Made by a program: the position numbers and the translations under genes
The notes under the pieces: generated by a model
Databases searched by the model: none
The model's input: the letters and a program-made list of their open reading frames with translations, nothing else
What the model was told of the DNA's origin: nothing
Shown: positions 17,427 to 25,743 of the stretch, piece after piece
Position numbering within the stretch: the stretch's first letter is position 1
How the letters are laid out: each line of letters starts with the position of its first letter
Assembly (NCBI GenBank): GCA_902776945.1
Contig: CACYSH010000019.1
Coordinates: 1-64,000, forward strand
Direction: 5' to 3'
Length of the DNA stretch: 64,000 nucleotides
From: an uncultured Ruminococcus sp.
GTDB taxonomy: Bacteria > Bacillota > Clostridia > Oscillospirales > Ruminococcaceae

Positions 17427-18968
17427 TTACATCGTAAACTTGATCTTATCAACGCCATGCTTACCCAACAGATACAGCGCCTGTTCTATATATGTGAAAT
17501 TGCTGTACTCGCGCCCTATCGCCGCCGTCGCCGTCATATTACCCATGAAATCAAACGCAAACGCCTTATCGCTGCTTAAAAGTATAACACGGTCATTCGT
17601 GGTCTTGACGAGCTTCACCGCACTGTCCAGAGTAAGCTCCCTGAACTCCGAGCTGCCCGTCGCTCCCGCCTTCGCTATCATCAGCATTCCTGTATTCTTG
17701 GAACCGCCGCTCAGCAGCACCGACGCGCCCGCATGACCCAGATCATAAGAGATCAGATCGCCGTCATAATTGTATTCCGAACGCAGCTTGCCGTCGGGGC
17801 TTAGGATATAAAAATCCGTGTCGCTGACTACCATAATGTCGCCCGCGTCGTTCACGCGGCAGCCTATCGCCAGCGAGGGTATCTCCTCGCTTATCATCTG
17901 CTCGCCCTTCTTGTCGAGGTCGATGCGTCTTACCTGCGAATGCAGCTCGCCATTGCCCGAGTAGAACGTGCAGATATAGCAGGAGGTGCCTTCGGGGTTG
18001 AGCGTTACCGCCATTATGCGGGCGGTGCAGTCGTAGTTGTAGATGAGCTTGCCGTCCTTGTCGTAGAACTTCGCCGACGCGGCGTACTTGTTCGAGGTCG
18101 TGACGATGACCGCCGTGCCTTCCTCGCAGACAGCGCCCGTCAGTATCGTTTCATCGGTGGTCTTGGAGTAGCTTTCGCCGCCCTTTTTATAGAGCTTGAA
18201 GTCATAAGCGCCGTTATCAAAAACAAGCACGCGCTTACCCGCCGTCCTGACTATCGGCTTTGAAAAATTGTGGTTATAGCTTGCCAGCCGCTCGCCGTTT
18301 ATATCGTAGAAAGTGATCGTGTGCGGGTCGGTAGTCACAAGATCGTTCTTGACGGTATAGACCCCCGTAACGGTGTTGTCGGGTTCAAGGGGAAAATTCC
18401 CCTTCTCGGTCATGCCGTCGTTGAACTCCGTGTGGACGGGGCGGTCAAAGATCCCCTCAAGCGACGCTATCCAATGGGGATAGGTTATATAGACGATAAG
18501 CCCGATAAGCACGATGATAAGCGCCGCCATTATCCTTTTCAGCACCCTTATGGAATGCTCGTTGCGGCGCACCTCGTTGATGTCGGTGTGAACGGCGCGG
18601 TGAGCGGGTTCGGCAGGTTTTTCCTCATGACGGGGCTTTGCCTTTGCCGCATTTACCGCATTGCCGGGCTTGGCTGAACTTCTTGTGATCTCGGGAGCGG
18701 GTTTGGGCGAGCTTTTGTTCGGCTCGGGAGCCGTTAAATTTTTGGTATACTTTTTCTCGCCTGTGTTAACGCCTGTGTTAATGCGTATATTGTTTTTGCC
18801 GGGCAGAGGATTTTTTGCCGCCCCTTTCCCGGGCGAAGCGCTTATGACAGGGCGGCGTTCGTTTCCGGCATCTGCACCCTGTTTATCCGCCCCGTGCATG
18901 GGAATCTCTTTCCCGGCGGCTCCCGGTGATTTTTTTATACGGCTGCCGCCTGTTTGTTTTTCGTTCAA
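17427..18968 (-). CDS. Single-pass membrane protein, DUF5711-like, predicted beta-propeller
   Basis: A 513-residue protein. Residues 1-140 are a disordered, Lys/Pro/Ala-rich cytoplasmic tail; a transmembrane helix spans about 146-164 (MAALIIVLIGLIVYITYPHW); the rest lies outside and contains repeated four-strand patterns such as TFYDINGERLASY, KFYDKDGKLIYNY and YILSPDGKLRSEY, as in WD40/PQQ-type propellers. It resembles the DUF5711 family known from Ruminococcus-like bacteria. The start is TTG, eight bases after GGAG. Function unknown; the propeller suggests binding of a cell-surface partner. Confidence 0.8.
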   Translation of the reverse strand: MNEKQTGGSRIKKSPGAAGKEIPMHGADKQGADAGNERRPVISASPGKGAAKNPLPGKNNIRINTGVNTGEKKYTKNLTAPEPNKSSPKPAPEITRSSAKPGNAVNAAKAKPRHEEKPAEPAHRAVHTDINEVRRNEHSIRVLKRIMAALIIVLIGLIVYITYPHWIASLEGIFDRPVHTEFNDGMTEKGNFPLEPDNTVTGVYTVKNDLVTTDPHTITFYDINGERLASYNHNFSKPIVRTAGKRVLVFDNGAYDFKLYKKGGESYSKTTDETILTGAVCEEGTAVIVTTSNKYAASAKFYDKDGKLIYNYDCTARIMAVTLNPEGTSCYICTFYSGNGELHSQVRRIDLDKKGEQMISEEIPSLAIGCRVNDAGDIMVVSDTDFYILSPDGKLRSEYNYDGDLISYDLGHAGASVLLSGGSKNTGMLMIAKAGATGSSEFRELTLDSAVKLVKTTNDRVILLSSDKAFAFDFMGNMTATAAIGREYSNFTYIEQALYLLGKHGVDKIKFTM

Positions 18969-19001
18969 TTCATTCTCTCCTTTGAGGTTGCTGTAAATAT
19001 A

Positions 19002-19700
19002 TCAATCATCAGTATTGTTTTGTTTCCTATAAATATCTACCTGATTGCCGTCGCTGTCTTTCCAATCTGTCCAGCCATTTATAGACTGATTCATAACAAC
19101 GCACCCAGCAAAAGACGGCGAACATTCTCCCAATTCTGCATCTTCGAGCAATACTCCGTTGTTATCAAGGTGTAACATTGCTCTCGTTCTTTTTACGATC
19201 TGTGATACGCCCATATCTTCGTGTATTCCTATAATACTTCCCTTTTTTAACGTCCATTTGCCGTTTATCACGGTTACTTTAGCGTTTATCTGTTTATTAT
19301 CGGATTTCTTTTTCTTATTGAAAGTGTATATTCCATTCGGGATTAATTTTCCTTTTTGATTATCAGTAGCACTGTCAAAAACATCTTCTTTTGTTTCGTT
19401 TTTAGGATAAATCATTGTGCCATCAAATGAAGAAAGCAATTGTATCACAATGTTTATATCAATAGCAAATAATTCTGTGTCCGACACTCTGCTTTTTTCA
19501 AAAATCGTATGCAATAATGCTTCTTTTTCATCATGGCTTTCGGTTTCAATCGCAAAGGCTCGTTTTAATGCAGTTACATTGCAATAACCATTATGTTCCA
19601 AATTATACATTCTCTGCTCGAAATTAGAGGAACCGCACTTTCCTATTTTAATAAGTCCCGGAACAACAGTAGTCATAATATAAATAATACCCTTGCCCAT
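19002..19700 (-). CDS. GIY-YIG nuclease family protein with DUF4357 domain
   Basis: A 232-residue protein. The N-terminal 90 residues (GIIYIMTTVVPGLIKIGKCGSSNFEQRMYNL, then CNVTALKRAFAIE and EALLHTIFEKSRV) fit the T5orf172/Meiotically-upregulated-113 branch of GIY-YIG nucleases. The C-terminal region (about 160-225; NNGVLLEDAELGECSPSFAG, then MNQSINGWTDWK) fits DUF4357, a domain often attached to restriction-type proteins. Base composition is AT-rich and codon use unlike the neighbours, so it was probably acquired by transfer. GAGG lies ahead of the ATG. Catalytic residues were not all confirmed. Confidence 0.75.
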   Translation of the reverse strand: MGKGIIYIMTTVVPGLIKIGKCGSSNFEQRMYNLEHNGYCNVTALKRAFAIETESHDEKEALLHTIFEKSRVSDTELFAIDINIVIQLLSSFDGTMIYPKNETKEDVFDSATDNQKGKLIPNGIYTFNKKKKSDNKQINAKVTVINGKWTLKKGSIIGIHEDMGVSQIVKRTRAMLHLDNNGVLLEDAELGECSPSFAGCVVMNQSINGWTDWKDSDGNQVDIYRKQNNTDD

Positions 19701-19764
19701 ATAAAAACAACCTCACTAAAAAACAATTATAAGTAAACGTCATAATAATTTGCACTTTGACTGT

Positions 19765-19960
19765 GTAGGGGCACGCATTGCGCGTCCGTGAAATTGCGTA
19801 TCCGTATGGAAATTTCCGACCTTCGCGCATTCTTTTCGCGAAAATCGCTGCGCTCTTTCGCAAAATAAAATCAGCAATTTCTTTGTTTCCGTCACGTTTT
19901 GCAGATTTTAACATTTAAACTTTTTTGTGGGCTTTGTTATAAAATTGCCGATTTTATTTT
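19765..19960 (-). repeat. R3-R2 composite repeat, reversed
   Basis: TGTAGGGGCACGCATTGCGCGTCC (R3) at 19766, the TTCGCGAAAATCGCTGCGC hairpin at 19835-19864, and R2 arms AAAATAAAATCAGCAATTT (19862-19880) and AAATTGCCGATTTTATTTT (19942-19960). The order is the mirror image of the plus-strand copies at 25108 and 37140. The rest of the truA-GIY-YIG gap shows nothing else. Confidence 0.75.
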
Positions 19961-20015
19961 TGACCGTTCGACTTGCGGTTATTACCGGTATCTACTTGAT
20001 TTGTCGGCTTTCTGC

Positions 20016-20771
20016 TTATTTCCTGTTATAAATATCATCATAAAAAACCCGGTCTAAATACAATCCCTGCGGCGGAACCGTCCTTCCCGAAAGAGTACGG
20101 TCACGCTCCTGCAAAAGCCGCTTTACCGCGCCGACTTCGAGCTTTCCTTCGTTTATACAGATAAGCGTACCGACCATTATCCGCACCATGTTATAAAGGA
20201 ACCCGTTCCCCGCGACCCTGAACCGATAAAGCCTGCCCGTCTGCGTGACGGTAAACGAATATATCGTGCGGGTGGTGTTCTCCTTCTCGCAATCGGCGGC
20301 ACAAAAGCTCTTGAAATCATGCTCGCCGACAAAAGCCTGCGCCTCGCGGTTAAGCAAACCCGCGTCAAGCGGCTTCATAAGGCGGTAAGCGCCGTCGCAG
20401 AGAAAGGGGTCGCGTATCTCGCTGCAATAGACAAGGTATTCGTATTCCTTGCCGCGGCAGCTGTAACGGGCGTGAAACTCGGGCGGCATCTCCTCGCAGG
20501 AAAGCAGCGCAATATCATCATTCAGACGAACGTTTGTTCCAAACACTATCCCACGCGGCGGTATCGGATTGTCCGTCTTAAAGCTGAAATAAAATTCGCG
20601 GGCATGAACCCCCGCGTCGGTGCGCGAGCAGCCGTATATAGTGATATTCTCGCCGAGCAGAGCGCTCAATGCGTCCTCGACCGCCTGCTGAACGGTCATG
20701 GCGTTGTTCTGCCGCTGAAAGCCGTGATAATTCGTCCCCCGATAGGATAGTTTAACTCTGTAATTCTTCAT
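20016..20771 (-). CDS. truA: tRNA pseudouridine(38-40) synthase TruA
   Basis: Isomerises uridines 38-40 in tRNA anticodon stems. The 251 residues begin with KLSYRGTNYHGFQRQ, hold the catalytic aspartate in CSRTDAGVHAREF (about residue 57) and the RNA-binding FLYNMVRIMVGTL near the end, all classic TruA features. Length is normal. In many Firmicutes truA follows ecfT; here the ecfA1-ecfA2-ecfT unit stands alone 27 kb away, so that cluster has been split. It has its own promoter. Confidence 0.96.
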   Translation of the reverse strand: MKNYRVKLSYRGTNYHGFQRQNNAMTVQQAVEDALSALLGENITIYGCSRTDAGVHAREFYFSFKTDNPIPPRGIVFGTNVRLNDDIALLSCEEMPPEFHARYSCRGKEYEYLVYCSEIRDPFLCDGAYRLMKPLDAGLLNREAQAFVGEHDFKSFCAADCEKENTTRTIYSFTVTQTGRLYRFRVAGNGFLYNMVRIMVGTLICINEGKLEVGAVKRLLQERDRTLSGRTVPPQGLYLDRVFYDDIYNRK

Positions 20772-20822
20772 AGCGCCCTGCCACGCTCCGTTTCTGTTTT
20801 TGCTTCTGATACTCCATAATAT

Positions 20823-20851
20823 ATTATACCAAATTTTATGCTGATTTGCAA
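20823..20851 (-). promoter_or_regulatory. Sigma-A promoter of truA
   Basis: TTGCAA, 17-bp spacer, TATAAT on the minus strand, about 50 bp before the truA ATG. Confidence 0.75.
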
Positions 20852-20971
20852 TACCCCAAAGGCATTTTTTTCGGCAGATTGTTTGGACGGTTTAATATAT
20901 GCCCCTGACGGGCTGAAAAGCGGCTCTATCTAAAAAAGAATAAAAAATTATCGTTTTTCGATAAAAAACTA

Positions 20972-21000
20972 TTGACAAACAGATTTTGGTGTGCTATAAT
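20972..21000 (+). promoter_or_regulatory. Sigma-A promoter of the DUF2975 operon
   Basis: TTGACA, 17-bp spacer, TATAAT: a full consensus, 45 bp before the GTG start of the first gene. Six genes follow without another clear promoter. Confidence 0.88.
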
Positions 21001-21044
21001 GGTTTCAGTAAAAAAAATCAGCCGCGTTCAAGGGGGAATCAAGG

Positions 21045-21503
21045 GTGTGGAATAAAACTAAATCGCTTATGCTTTCGCGGATACTTGTGGTATGCTTTTC
21101 GGTGATGATCTTCATGCTGACGTTTTTCGTGCCGTTCGTTGCCGACTGGTACGAGGGCGTTTCGGAGGGCATGGGGCTTATCGGAGGGAGCGTTTATGTG
21201 CCGATGATGGTCACGCTTTACGTCTGCGAGGGGCTTGCGGTGTGGGCGGTCGCCGAGCTGCATATTTTGCTGAAAAATATTTCCAAAGGCGAGGTCTTTG
21301 TCGAGAGGAACACGCGCTGTCTGCGGGGGATCTCGTGGGCTTGCCTGCTGGCGGGCGGAGCGTTCGGCATTATGGCGCTGTGGAGATTCCTTGTGTTCCT
21401 GCCCGCGTTTTTCGCCGTGATGTTCGGGCTTATCATGCGCGTGCTTAAAAACGTATTCGAGCAGGCGGTCGAGATAAAGTCGGAAAACGACTTTACTATA
21501 TGA
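21045..21503 (+). CDS. DUF2975 family membrane protein
   Basis: A 152-residue integral membrane protein with about four helices (residues 10-34, 45-70, 94-115, 118-138). The EGLAVWAVAELHILLKNISKGEVFVERNTRCLRGISWACL stretch matches the DUF2975 pattern of a short loop with GE.F...N...L. DUF2975 genes are very often followed, as here, by a small XRE regulator. The start is GTG after AGGGGGAA. It opens a tightly packed operon; the next gene's ribosome site overlaps its stop codon. Confidence 0.85.
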   Translation: MWNKTKSLMLSRILVVCFSVMIFMLTFFVPFVADWYEGVSEGMGLIGGSVYVPMMVTLYVCEGLAVWAVAELHILLKNISKGEVFVERNTRCLRGISWACLLAGGAFGIMALWRFLVFLPAFFAVMFGLIMRVLKNVFEQAVEIKSENDFTI

Positions 21504-21517
21504 AAGGGGGGCTTTTT

Positions 21518-21736
21518 GTGCCGATCATTGTTAATCTTGATGTGATGATGGCAAAGCGCAAGATCTCCTCAAACGAGCTTGCCGACATTGTGGGGATAAC
21601 AGCCGCGAATCTTTCGGTGCTGAAAACAGGCAAGGCAAAGGCGATACGCTTTTCGACCCTTGACAAGATATGCGAGGCGCTGAACTGTCAGCCGGGGGAT
21701 ATTCTCGAATGGCAGAATCCGGCGGAAAAATCATGA
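21518..21736 (+). CDS. XRE-family transcriptional regulator (small Cro/CI type)
   Basis: A 72-residue DNA-binding protein made of little more than a helix-turn-helix (ISSNELADIVGITAANLSVLKTGKAKAIRFSTLDKICEALNCQPGDILEW), of the YozG kind. An upstream ATG would put the strong AAAGGGGGG ribosome site inside the gene, so the GTG after it is taken as the start. It probably controls its own operon. It overlaps the next gene by four bases (ATGA), which implies translational coupling. Confidence 0.88.
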   Translation: MPIIVNLDVMMAKRKISSNELADIVGITAANLSVLKTGKAKAIRFSTLDKICEALNCQPGDILEWQNPAEKS

Positions 21737-22374
21737 CTGACGGCGGAAAAAAATACATTGGGAACGCCTGCCGGTGGGGGCTGCTGGGGCTTATCGGTAT
21801 GCCGATAATTGCGGCGCTTATTATCCGTGCGCTTGTTCCCGATACAACTCAACTGAAATATTCGGACGGCAAATTCTACACCTGGCAGGCGCGGGGCGAA
21901 TACTTTTGGATATTCGGCGTTATATTTTGCATAGCGGCGGGGCTTGTTATCCTGTCGCTGATCTCCGAGATAATCGCAAGGAAGGGCGTTTTAAAGACGA
22001 TAGGTCGCTTTGCGCTGTCGCTGCTGTTGGGATTTGGTGTGATCATAACGATCTTTATCGGCGGCGTGATGACGACGGGGCTTTTCGAGGACTGGAACGA
22101 CCCATACAATGCGGAGGAGTACGATCTTGACGGACGGCTGATAATATTATGCGACGTTCCTCACGGTATGCACCATTCTTATCCCGCGCTTTACGAGATA
22201 GTCGGCGATGATGCGTACTTTTTAGGCTCCGGTGATGTTATCGACGGGCGCAGATGCGATGAGTTCCATGTGGAACAAAATGACGGCTGTTATGTCGTGA
22301 CCTACACCGAAACGATAAACGGCGTAAACAAAGAAAAACAATTTACTGCAAAATTAAGGGGGAGTTCAAAATGA
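21733..22374 (+). CDS. Hypothetical membrane protein
   Basis: A 213-residue protein with three hydrophobic stretches (about 13-30, 55-78 and 92-113) and a C-terminal soluble domain of about 90 residues ending in a TETINGVNKEKQF strand. The ATG overlaps the stop of the XRE gene and its own stop overlaps the next ATG, so it is firmly inside the operon. A parS-like 15-mer lies in frame in its 3' part, encoding Glu-Phe-His-Val-Glu-Gln. No family recognised. Confidence 0.75.
   Translation: MTDGGKKYIGNACRWGLLGLIGMPIIAALIIRALVPDTTQLKYSDGKFYTWQARGEYFWIFGVIFCIAAGLVILSLISEIIARKGVLKTIGRFALSLLLGFGVIITIFIGGVMTTGLFEDWNDPYNAEEYDLDGRLIILCDVPHGMHHSYPALYEIVGDDAYFLGSGDVIDGRRCDEFHVEQNDGCYVVTYTETINGVNKEKQFTAKLRGSSK
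22262..22277. promoter_or_regulatory. Possible outlying parS site inside a gene
   Basis: AGTTCCATGTGGAACA matches the four parS-like sites at the right end of the window in 15 of 16 positions, with the complete inner 14-mer. It sits in coding sequence about 31 kb from parAB. Confidence 0.5.
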
Positions 22375-23132
22375 CTAAACTGGCAAAGATAACGCTTATA
22401 ATTCTTTCAGCGGGCATTGTCGCCTGCATTGCGGGCGTGATAATGATCTCGGCTGTCACCATCCAGTTTGAAGCCGTAATACTCACAGGGCTGACGTTCA
22501 TTTTTTACCTGATGATACGCGGAGCCGCAAAAAAGGGCGAAAAGCTGAAACCCGACAATTCCGCCGTGATATTGCTTATCGCAGGGCTTACCCTGCTGGT
22601 GACTTTCCTGACTCCGGCGGGCATTACTTCGCGCATGAAATGGCAGTACCCCTTTCAGCAGAGGTATATCAGCCGTTTTCGCAACGTGAAACCCTCGGAA
22701 TACTTCCCGGCAAGGCTTGGCGAAGTTCTCGGCGATTACAAATTTGAATATGTGCCGTCGGTGATGCAGGGGATAGGTCATTACAGCGTGACGTACAGGA
22801 CAACGCCCGAACAAGCCGCCGCCTGCGCCGCCGAATACGCGCCTAAAGCGAGGTACACCATTCCGCTGAAAGAATATATCGAAAACGGCGGCTACACGGT
22901 CGAGGACTTCACTCCCCGCGAAAACAGCTACGACGACGGCACTTTGGACGTTTATATAAGCGAAAAAATGCGCGGCGGCTCGGACTTTTTTGATGATACG
23001 TCATCGGGGGGCGGTTCGGACAGTACGCAGATATACGTTCTTAACGCGGTGCTGAACTGGAACCACCCACATTCAACAGCGGTGATAGTCGATACCGAAA
23101 CGGGGCTTGTGCAGTTTTCACAGTTAGGGTGA
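22371..23132 (+). CDS. Hypothetical membrane protein
   Basis: A 253-residue protein. Three hydrophobic segments (about 7-27, 30-48, 62-80) are followed by a soluble region of about 160 residues rich in Tyr and Pro, with a Ser/Gly/Asp-rich loop near 215 and a C-terminal TAVIVDTETGLVQFS strand. Its layout resembles the gene before it (membrane start, soluble end), but sequence similarity is not evident. Coupled to that gene by ATGA. No family recognised. Confidence 0.72.
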   Translation: MTKLAKITLIILSAGIVACIAGVIMISAVTIQFEAVILTGLTFIFYLMIRGAAKKGEKLKPDNSAVILLIAGLTLLVTFLTPAGITSRMKWQYPFQQRYISRFRNVKPSEYFPARLGEVLGDYKFEYVPSVMQGIGHYSVTYRTTPEQAAACAAEYAPKARYTIPLKEYIENGGYTVEDFTPRENSYDDGTLDVYISEKMRGGSDFFDDTSSGGGSDSTQIYVLNAVLNWNHPHSTAVIVDTETGLVQFSQLG

Positions 23133-23141
23133 TATAAATAT

Positions 23142-23537
23142 ATGAAACAGACAACAAAACGGAGATTGATAAGCGCCGCCGTATTCGCCGCGCTGTTATT
23201 CACCGAGATACTGATAGGCTTGTACGCGCACGGCTTTGTGCGGGAGTACATCGGCGATGTGCTTGTAATGCCCGCGATGTATTTTCTTATAAGAATATTC
23301 ACCGATAAATTCCCGCGAACCTTGCCCGCAACACTGTTCGTTTTCGCCTGCGCGGTGGAGGTGTCGCAGTATTTTGAGCTTTATAAGATACTCGGCTTCG
23401 AGCGCGGGAGCCTTGCGGCTATTATGATCGGCACAGGGTTTGCGTGGGGCGATATTGTCAGCTATGCGGCAGGAACGGTAATAAACGCGGCGGCGGCATA
23501 CTTCACTTATCACAATGAACCGAAAAAGGAGAGATAA
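23142..23537 (+). CDS. DUF2809 family membrane protein
   Basis: A 131-residue protein with four hydrophobic helices. The segments FTEILIGLYAHGFVREYIGD, VFACAVEVSQYFELYKI and GTGFAWGDIVSYAAG match the DUF2809 family, small membrane proteins of unknown role (the conserved acidic residues in VREYIGD, VEVSQ and WGDI are all here). It sits 9 bp after the previous gene and 3 bp before the next. Confidence 0.88.
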   Translation: MKQTTKRRLISAAVFAALLFTEILIGLYAHGFVREYIGDVLVMPAMYFLIRIFTDKFPRTLPATLFVFACAVEVSQYFELYKILGFERGSLAAIMIGTGFAWGDIVSYAAGTVINAAAAYFTYHNEPKKER

Positions 23538-23540
23538 GCT

Positions 23541-25100
23541 ATGGTAGACCTTATTAAGCACGACAAAAACAAAGAACCCGAACAAAAACCAAATCCCCAG
23601 CCGATACCCATGCCGATGCCGGCATATTACGGAATGCCGAACATGGGCGCTGTCCCTTACCCGATGCCCGCCATTCAGCCGAAGAAAAAGACCGATTTCA
23701 CGGCGGCGGAGCTTGCGTTCTCGGCTGCGGTTTTCGCGCTGTCTTTCCTGCTGATTCGCTTTGCGGTATGCAGTCCGACAGGGTTTGTGACAACGGCTGT
23801 GTTCGCCATGCTGACGACCGCCGCGCTTGTCTTTATGAAAAAAAGCGGCATAAATGGCAGCGGAAGGACGGCTCTCACGGCGGGGATAATGTACCTGTTT
23901 TCCTGCGTTTATTTCGTCACCGACAACGAGTTTATCAAAATGCTCAACACCGTGTTCCTTATCATCTGCGGACTGTGGCTGCTGTATCAGTACGGCAGCG
24001 AGGACAGGCGCGTGCCGCGTTTTCTGCCGTTTGTCATGATGCAGGCGGCTGTGCAGTATCCGCTTGAACATTTCGGCAAAATGCCCGAAGCAGCGGCGGA
24101 AAGCGGCAGGCGCACCAAAGTCGGCAGGAGCTTAGGCTCGGTGATGATAGGGCTTGCGGTCGCGGTCGTGCCGACGCTTATTATCGGCGGACTGCTTATC
24201 TCGGCTGACAGCGGTGTTGAAAAAATGCTCGGCGGACTTGCGGACTTAATGACCGTCGAAAAGGTAGTGACGATCGTTATTCAGATCTTCTTTGCGCTGC
24301 CTGTCGGGTGCTATATTTTCGGGGCTTTTTACGCAAACGCTCACCGTGACAGCAATGCTGATGTAACCGAAGAGACCTGCGCCGCGCACCTTGCGAATTG
24401 GCAGAAGGTGGGTGGCATAGTGACCTGCACGGCGCTCACGCCTGTCTGCGTGCTTTACATGATGTTCTTTATCTCGCAGGCTAACTATTTGCTTTCGGCG
24501 TTCATGAACAGACTGCCCGACGGCTTCAGCCATGCCGAATATGCCCGCAGAGGATTTTTTGAACTGCTCGCCGTTATCGTTATCAACATCTTTATCATTA
24601 TGATAGCGAACTTTGTCACTAAGGGCGGCGAAAAATCCGTGGCGCTCAGGATATACACGGCGGCGGTGAGCTTTTTCACGCTCGTTATGATCGCTTCGGC
24701 GCTCAGTAAAATGGTTATGTACATTTCCGAATACGGTCTTAGCGAACTGCGGCTTTATACGGGGTGGTTCATGGTGCTTTGCGCGTTTGCATTTGTGCTG
24801 GTGATAGTTAAGCAGATAAAACGCGGCATGGTGATAATGCGTCCGCTGGTGGCGGTGTTTGTTGTGATGTTCGGGCTTCTGACGTTTGGGAGACCCGATT
24901 ATGTGATAGCTCGGTTCAATGTTGAGATGTATAATGCGGGGTATTTGGAGCGGCTTGATACGAAATATTTGTGGTCGCTTTCAGACGATGCGAAAATGTA
25001 TTGTATGAAGACCGGGAATATGCCGGAAACAACCGGAATTGTATTTCGTAACGGGCTTGAAGCGACGGATATTTCGTCGATATATGTAAAAAATAAGTAA
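23541..25100 (+). CDS. Polytopic membrane protein, DUF4153/DUF4173-like
   Basis: A 519-residue protein with about 11-12 transmembrane helices after a Pro/Met-rich cytoplasmic N-terminus (residues 10-50). The pattern of a long run of helices, then DRxxPRFLPF and the YTGWFMVLCAF-type segment near residue 415, followed by a short soluble C-terminal part (NAGYLERLDTKYLWSLSDD), fits the DUF4153/DUF4173 group of uncharacterised membrane proteins. It closes the operon and is followed by repeat DNA. Confidence 0.8.
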   Translation: MVDLIKHDKNKEPEQKPNPQPIPMPMPAYYGMPNMGAVPYPMPAIQPKKKTDFTAAELAFSAAVFALSFLLIRFAVCSPTGFVTTAVFAMLTTAALVFMKKSGINGSGRTALTAGIMYLFSCVYFVTDNEFIKMLNTVFLIICGLWLLYQYGSEDRRVPRFLPFVMMQAAVQYPLEHFGKMPEAAAESGRRTKVGRSLGSVMIGLAVAVVPTLIIGGLLISADSGVEKMLGGLADLMTVEKVVTIVIQIFFALPVGCYIFGAFYANAHRDSNADVTEETCAAHLANWQKVGGIVTCTALTPVCVLYMMFFISQANYLLSAFMNRLPDGFSHAEYARRGFFELLAVIVINIFIIMIANFVTKGGEKSVALRIYTAAVSFFTLVMIASALSKMVMYISEYGLSELRLYTGWFMVLCAFAFVLVIVKQIKRGMVIMRPLVAVFVVMFGLLTFGRPDYVIARFNVEMYNAGYLERLDTKYLWSLSDDAKMYCMKTGNMPETTGIVFRNGLEATDISSIYVKNK

Positions 25101-25105
25101 ATTTA

Positions 25106-25630
25106 GGACAAACCAAAAGTCTTAGGAAGGGGGTCTGGGGGATAACCCTTCTTCAGAAGGGTTTCCCCCAGAGACTGAGCGGTTCAAGCATCAATTCGGA
25201 AAAAGAAAATTGAACAGCTCAAAAATAAAATCGGCAACGGCAATTTCAAGAAAATGTGACAAAAACGCAGAATTGAATAGCTCTGCAAAACGTGGCAGAA
25301 ACAAAGAAATTGCCGATTTTATTTCGCGAAAGAGCGCAGCGATTTTCGCAAAAAGATTGCGCCTTGCCCCGCCGTTCGGAAAGTGCAGAAACGCATTCTG
25401 CCCCACCGATAAGAAAGTGCTGACCGCACAGACCGCTCGTTCGCTGCCGCTCACTTCGCACAAAGGAGGGCAGCCGCGCACGGAATTTTCAGGGCGCAGG
25501 GATTTTACTGGTGCGCGGCTGATTTTAATGGGGGCGCTGCCCCCATACCCCCGCAAGGGGCGAAGCCCCTTGACCCCGGTTCCGCTTCGCGGGTTTTCAT
25601 GCAAGCCCCTTGACCCCGGTTCCGCTTCGC
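25106..25630 (+). repeat. R1-R2-R3 composite repeat block
   Basis: Within 6 bp of the preceding stop codon. R1 at 25106-25190 (CCAAAAGTCTTAGGAAGGGG and an AACCCTTCTTCAGAAGGGTT hairpin); R2 at 25222-25325 with arms AAAATAAAATCGGCAAC and AAATTGCCGATTTTATTT and an adjoining CGCGAAAGAGCGCAGCGATTTTCGC hairpin (25322-25350); GC-rich R3-type palindromes at 25530-25630, including GACCCCGGTTCCGCTTCGCG twice. A frame running through it is not a gene. Confidence 0.8.
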
Positions 25631-25639
25631 GTTTTTTTT

Positions 25640-25667
25640 CGGCAGAGTTTTTCTCTGCCGTTTTTTT
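25640..25667 (+). terminator. Intrinsic terminator upstream of iorA
   Basis: CGGCAGAG pairs with CTCTGCCG over TTTTT, followed by seven T residues. It separates the DUF2975 operon from the ior promoter. Confidence 0.85.
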
Positions 25668-25679
25668 ATCCAAAACTAC

Positions 25680-25708
25680 TTGAAAAAGCTCACAAAAAGT
25701 GATATAAT
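25680..25708 (+). promoter_or_regulatory. Sigma-A promoter of the ior cluster
   Basis: TTGAAA, 17-bp spacer, TATAAT, 36 bp before the iorA start codon. Confidence 0.85.
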
Positions 25709-25743
25709 ATATCTATCACGACTTGAAAGGACTGTTTTTCATC

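Noticed and set aside
19648..19914. An 88-codon minus frame after the GIY-YIG start
   Set aside because: It lies in R2/R3 repeat DNA upstream of the gene and has no ribosome site.
25210..25683. A 157-codon plus frame in the block before iorA
   Set aside because: Lies wholly in R2/R3 repeat DNA and runs through the terminator; no ribosome site.
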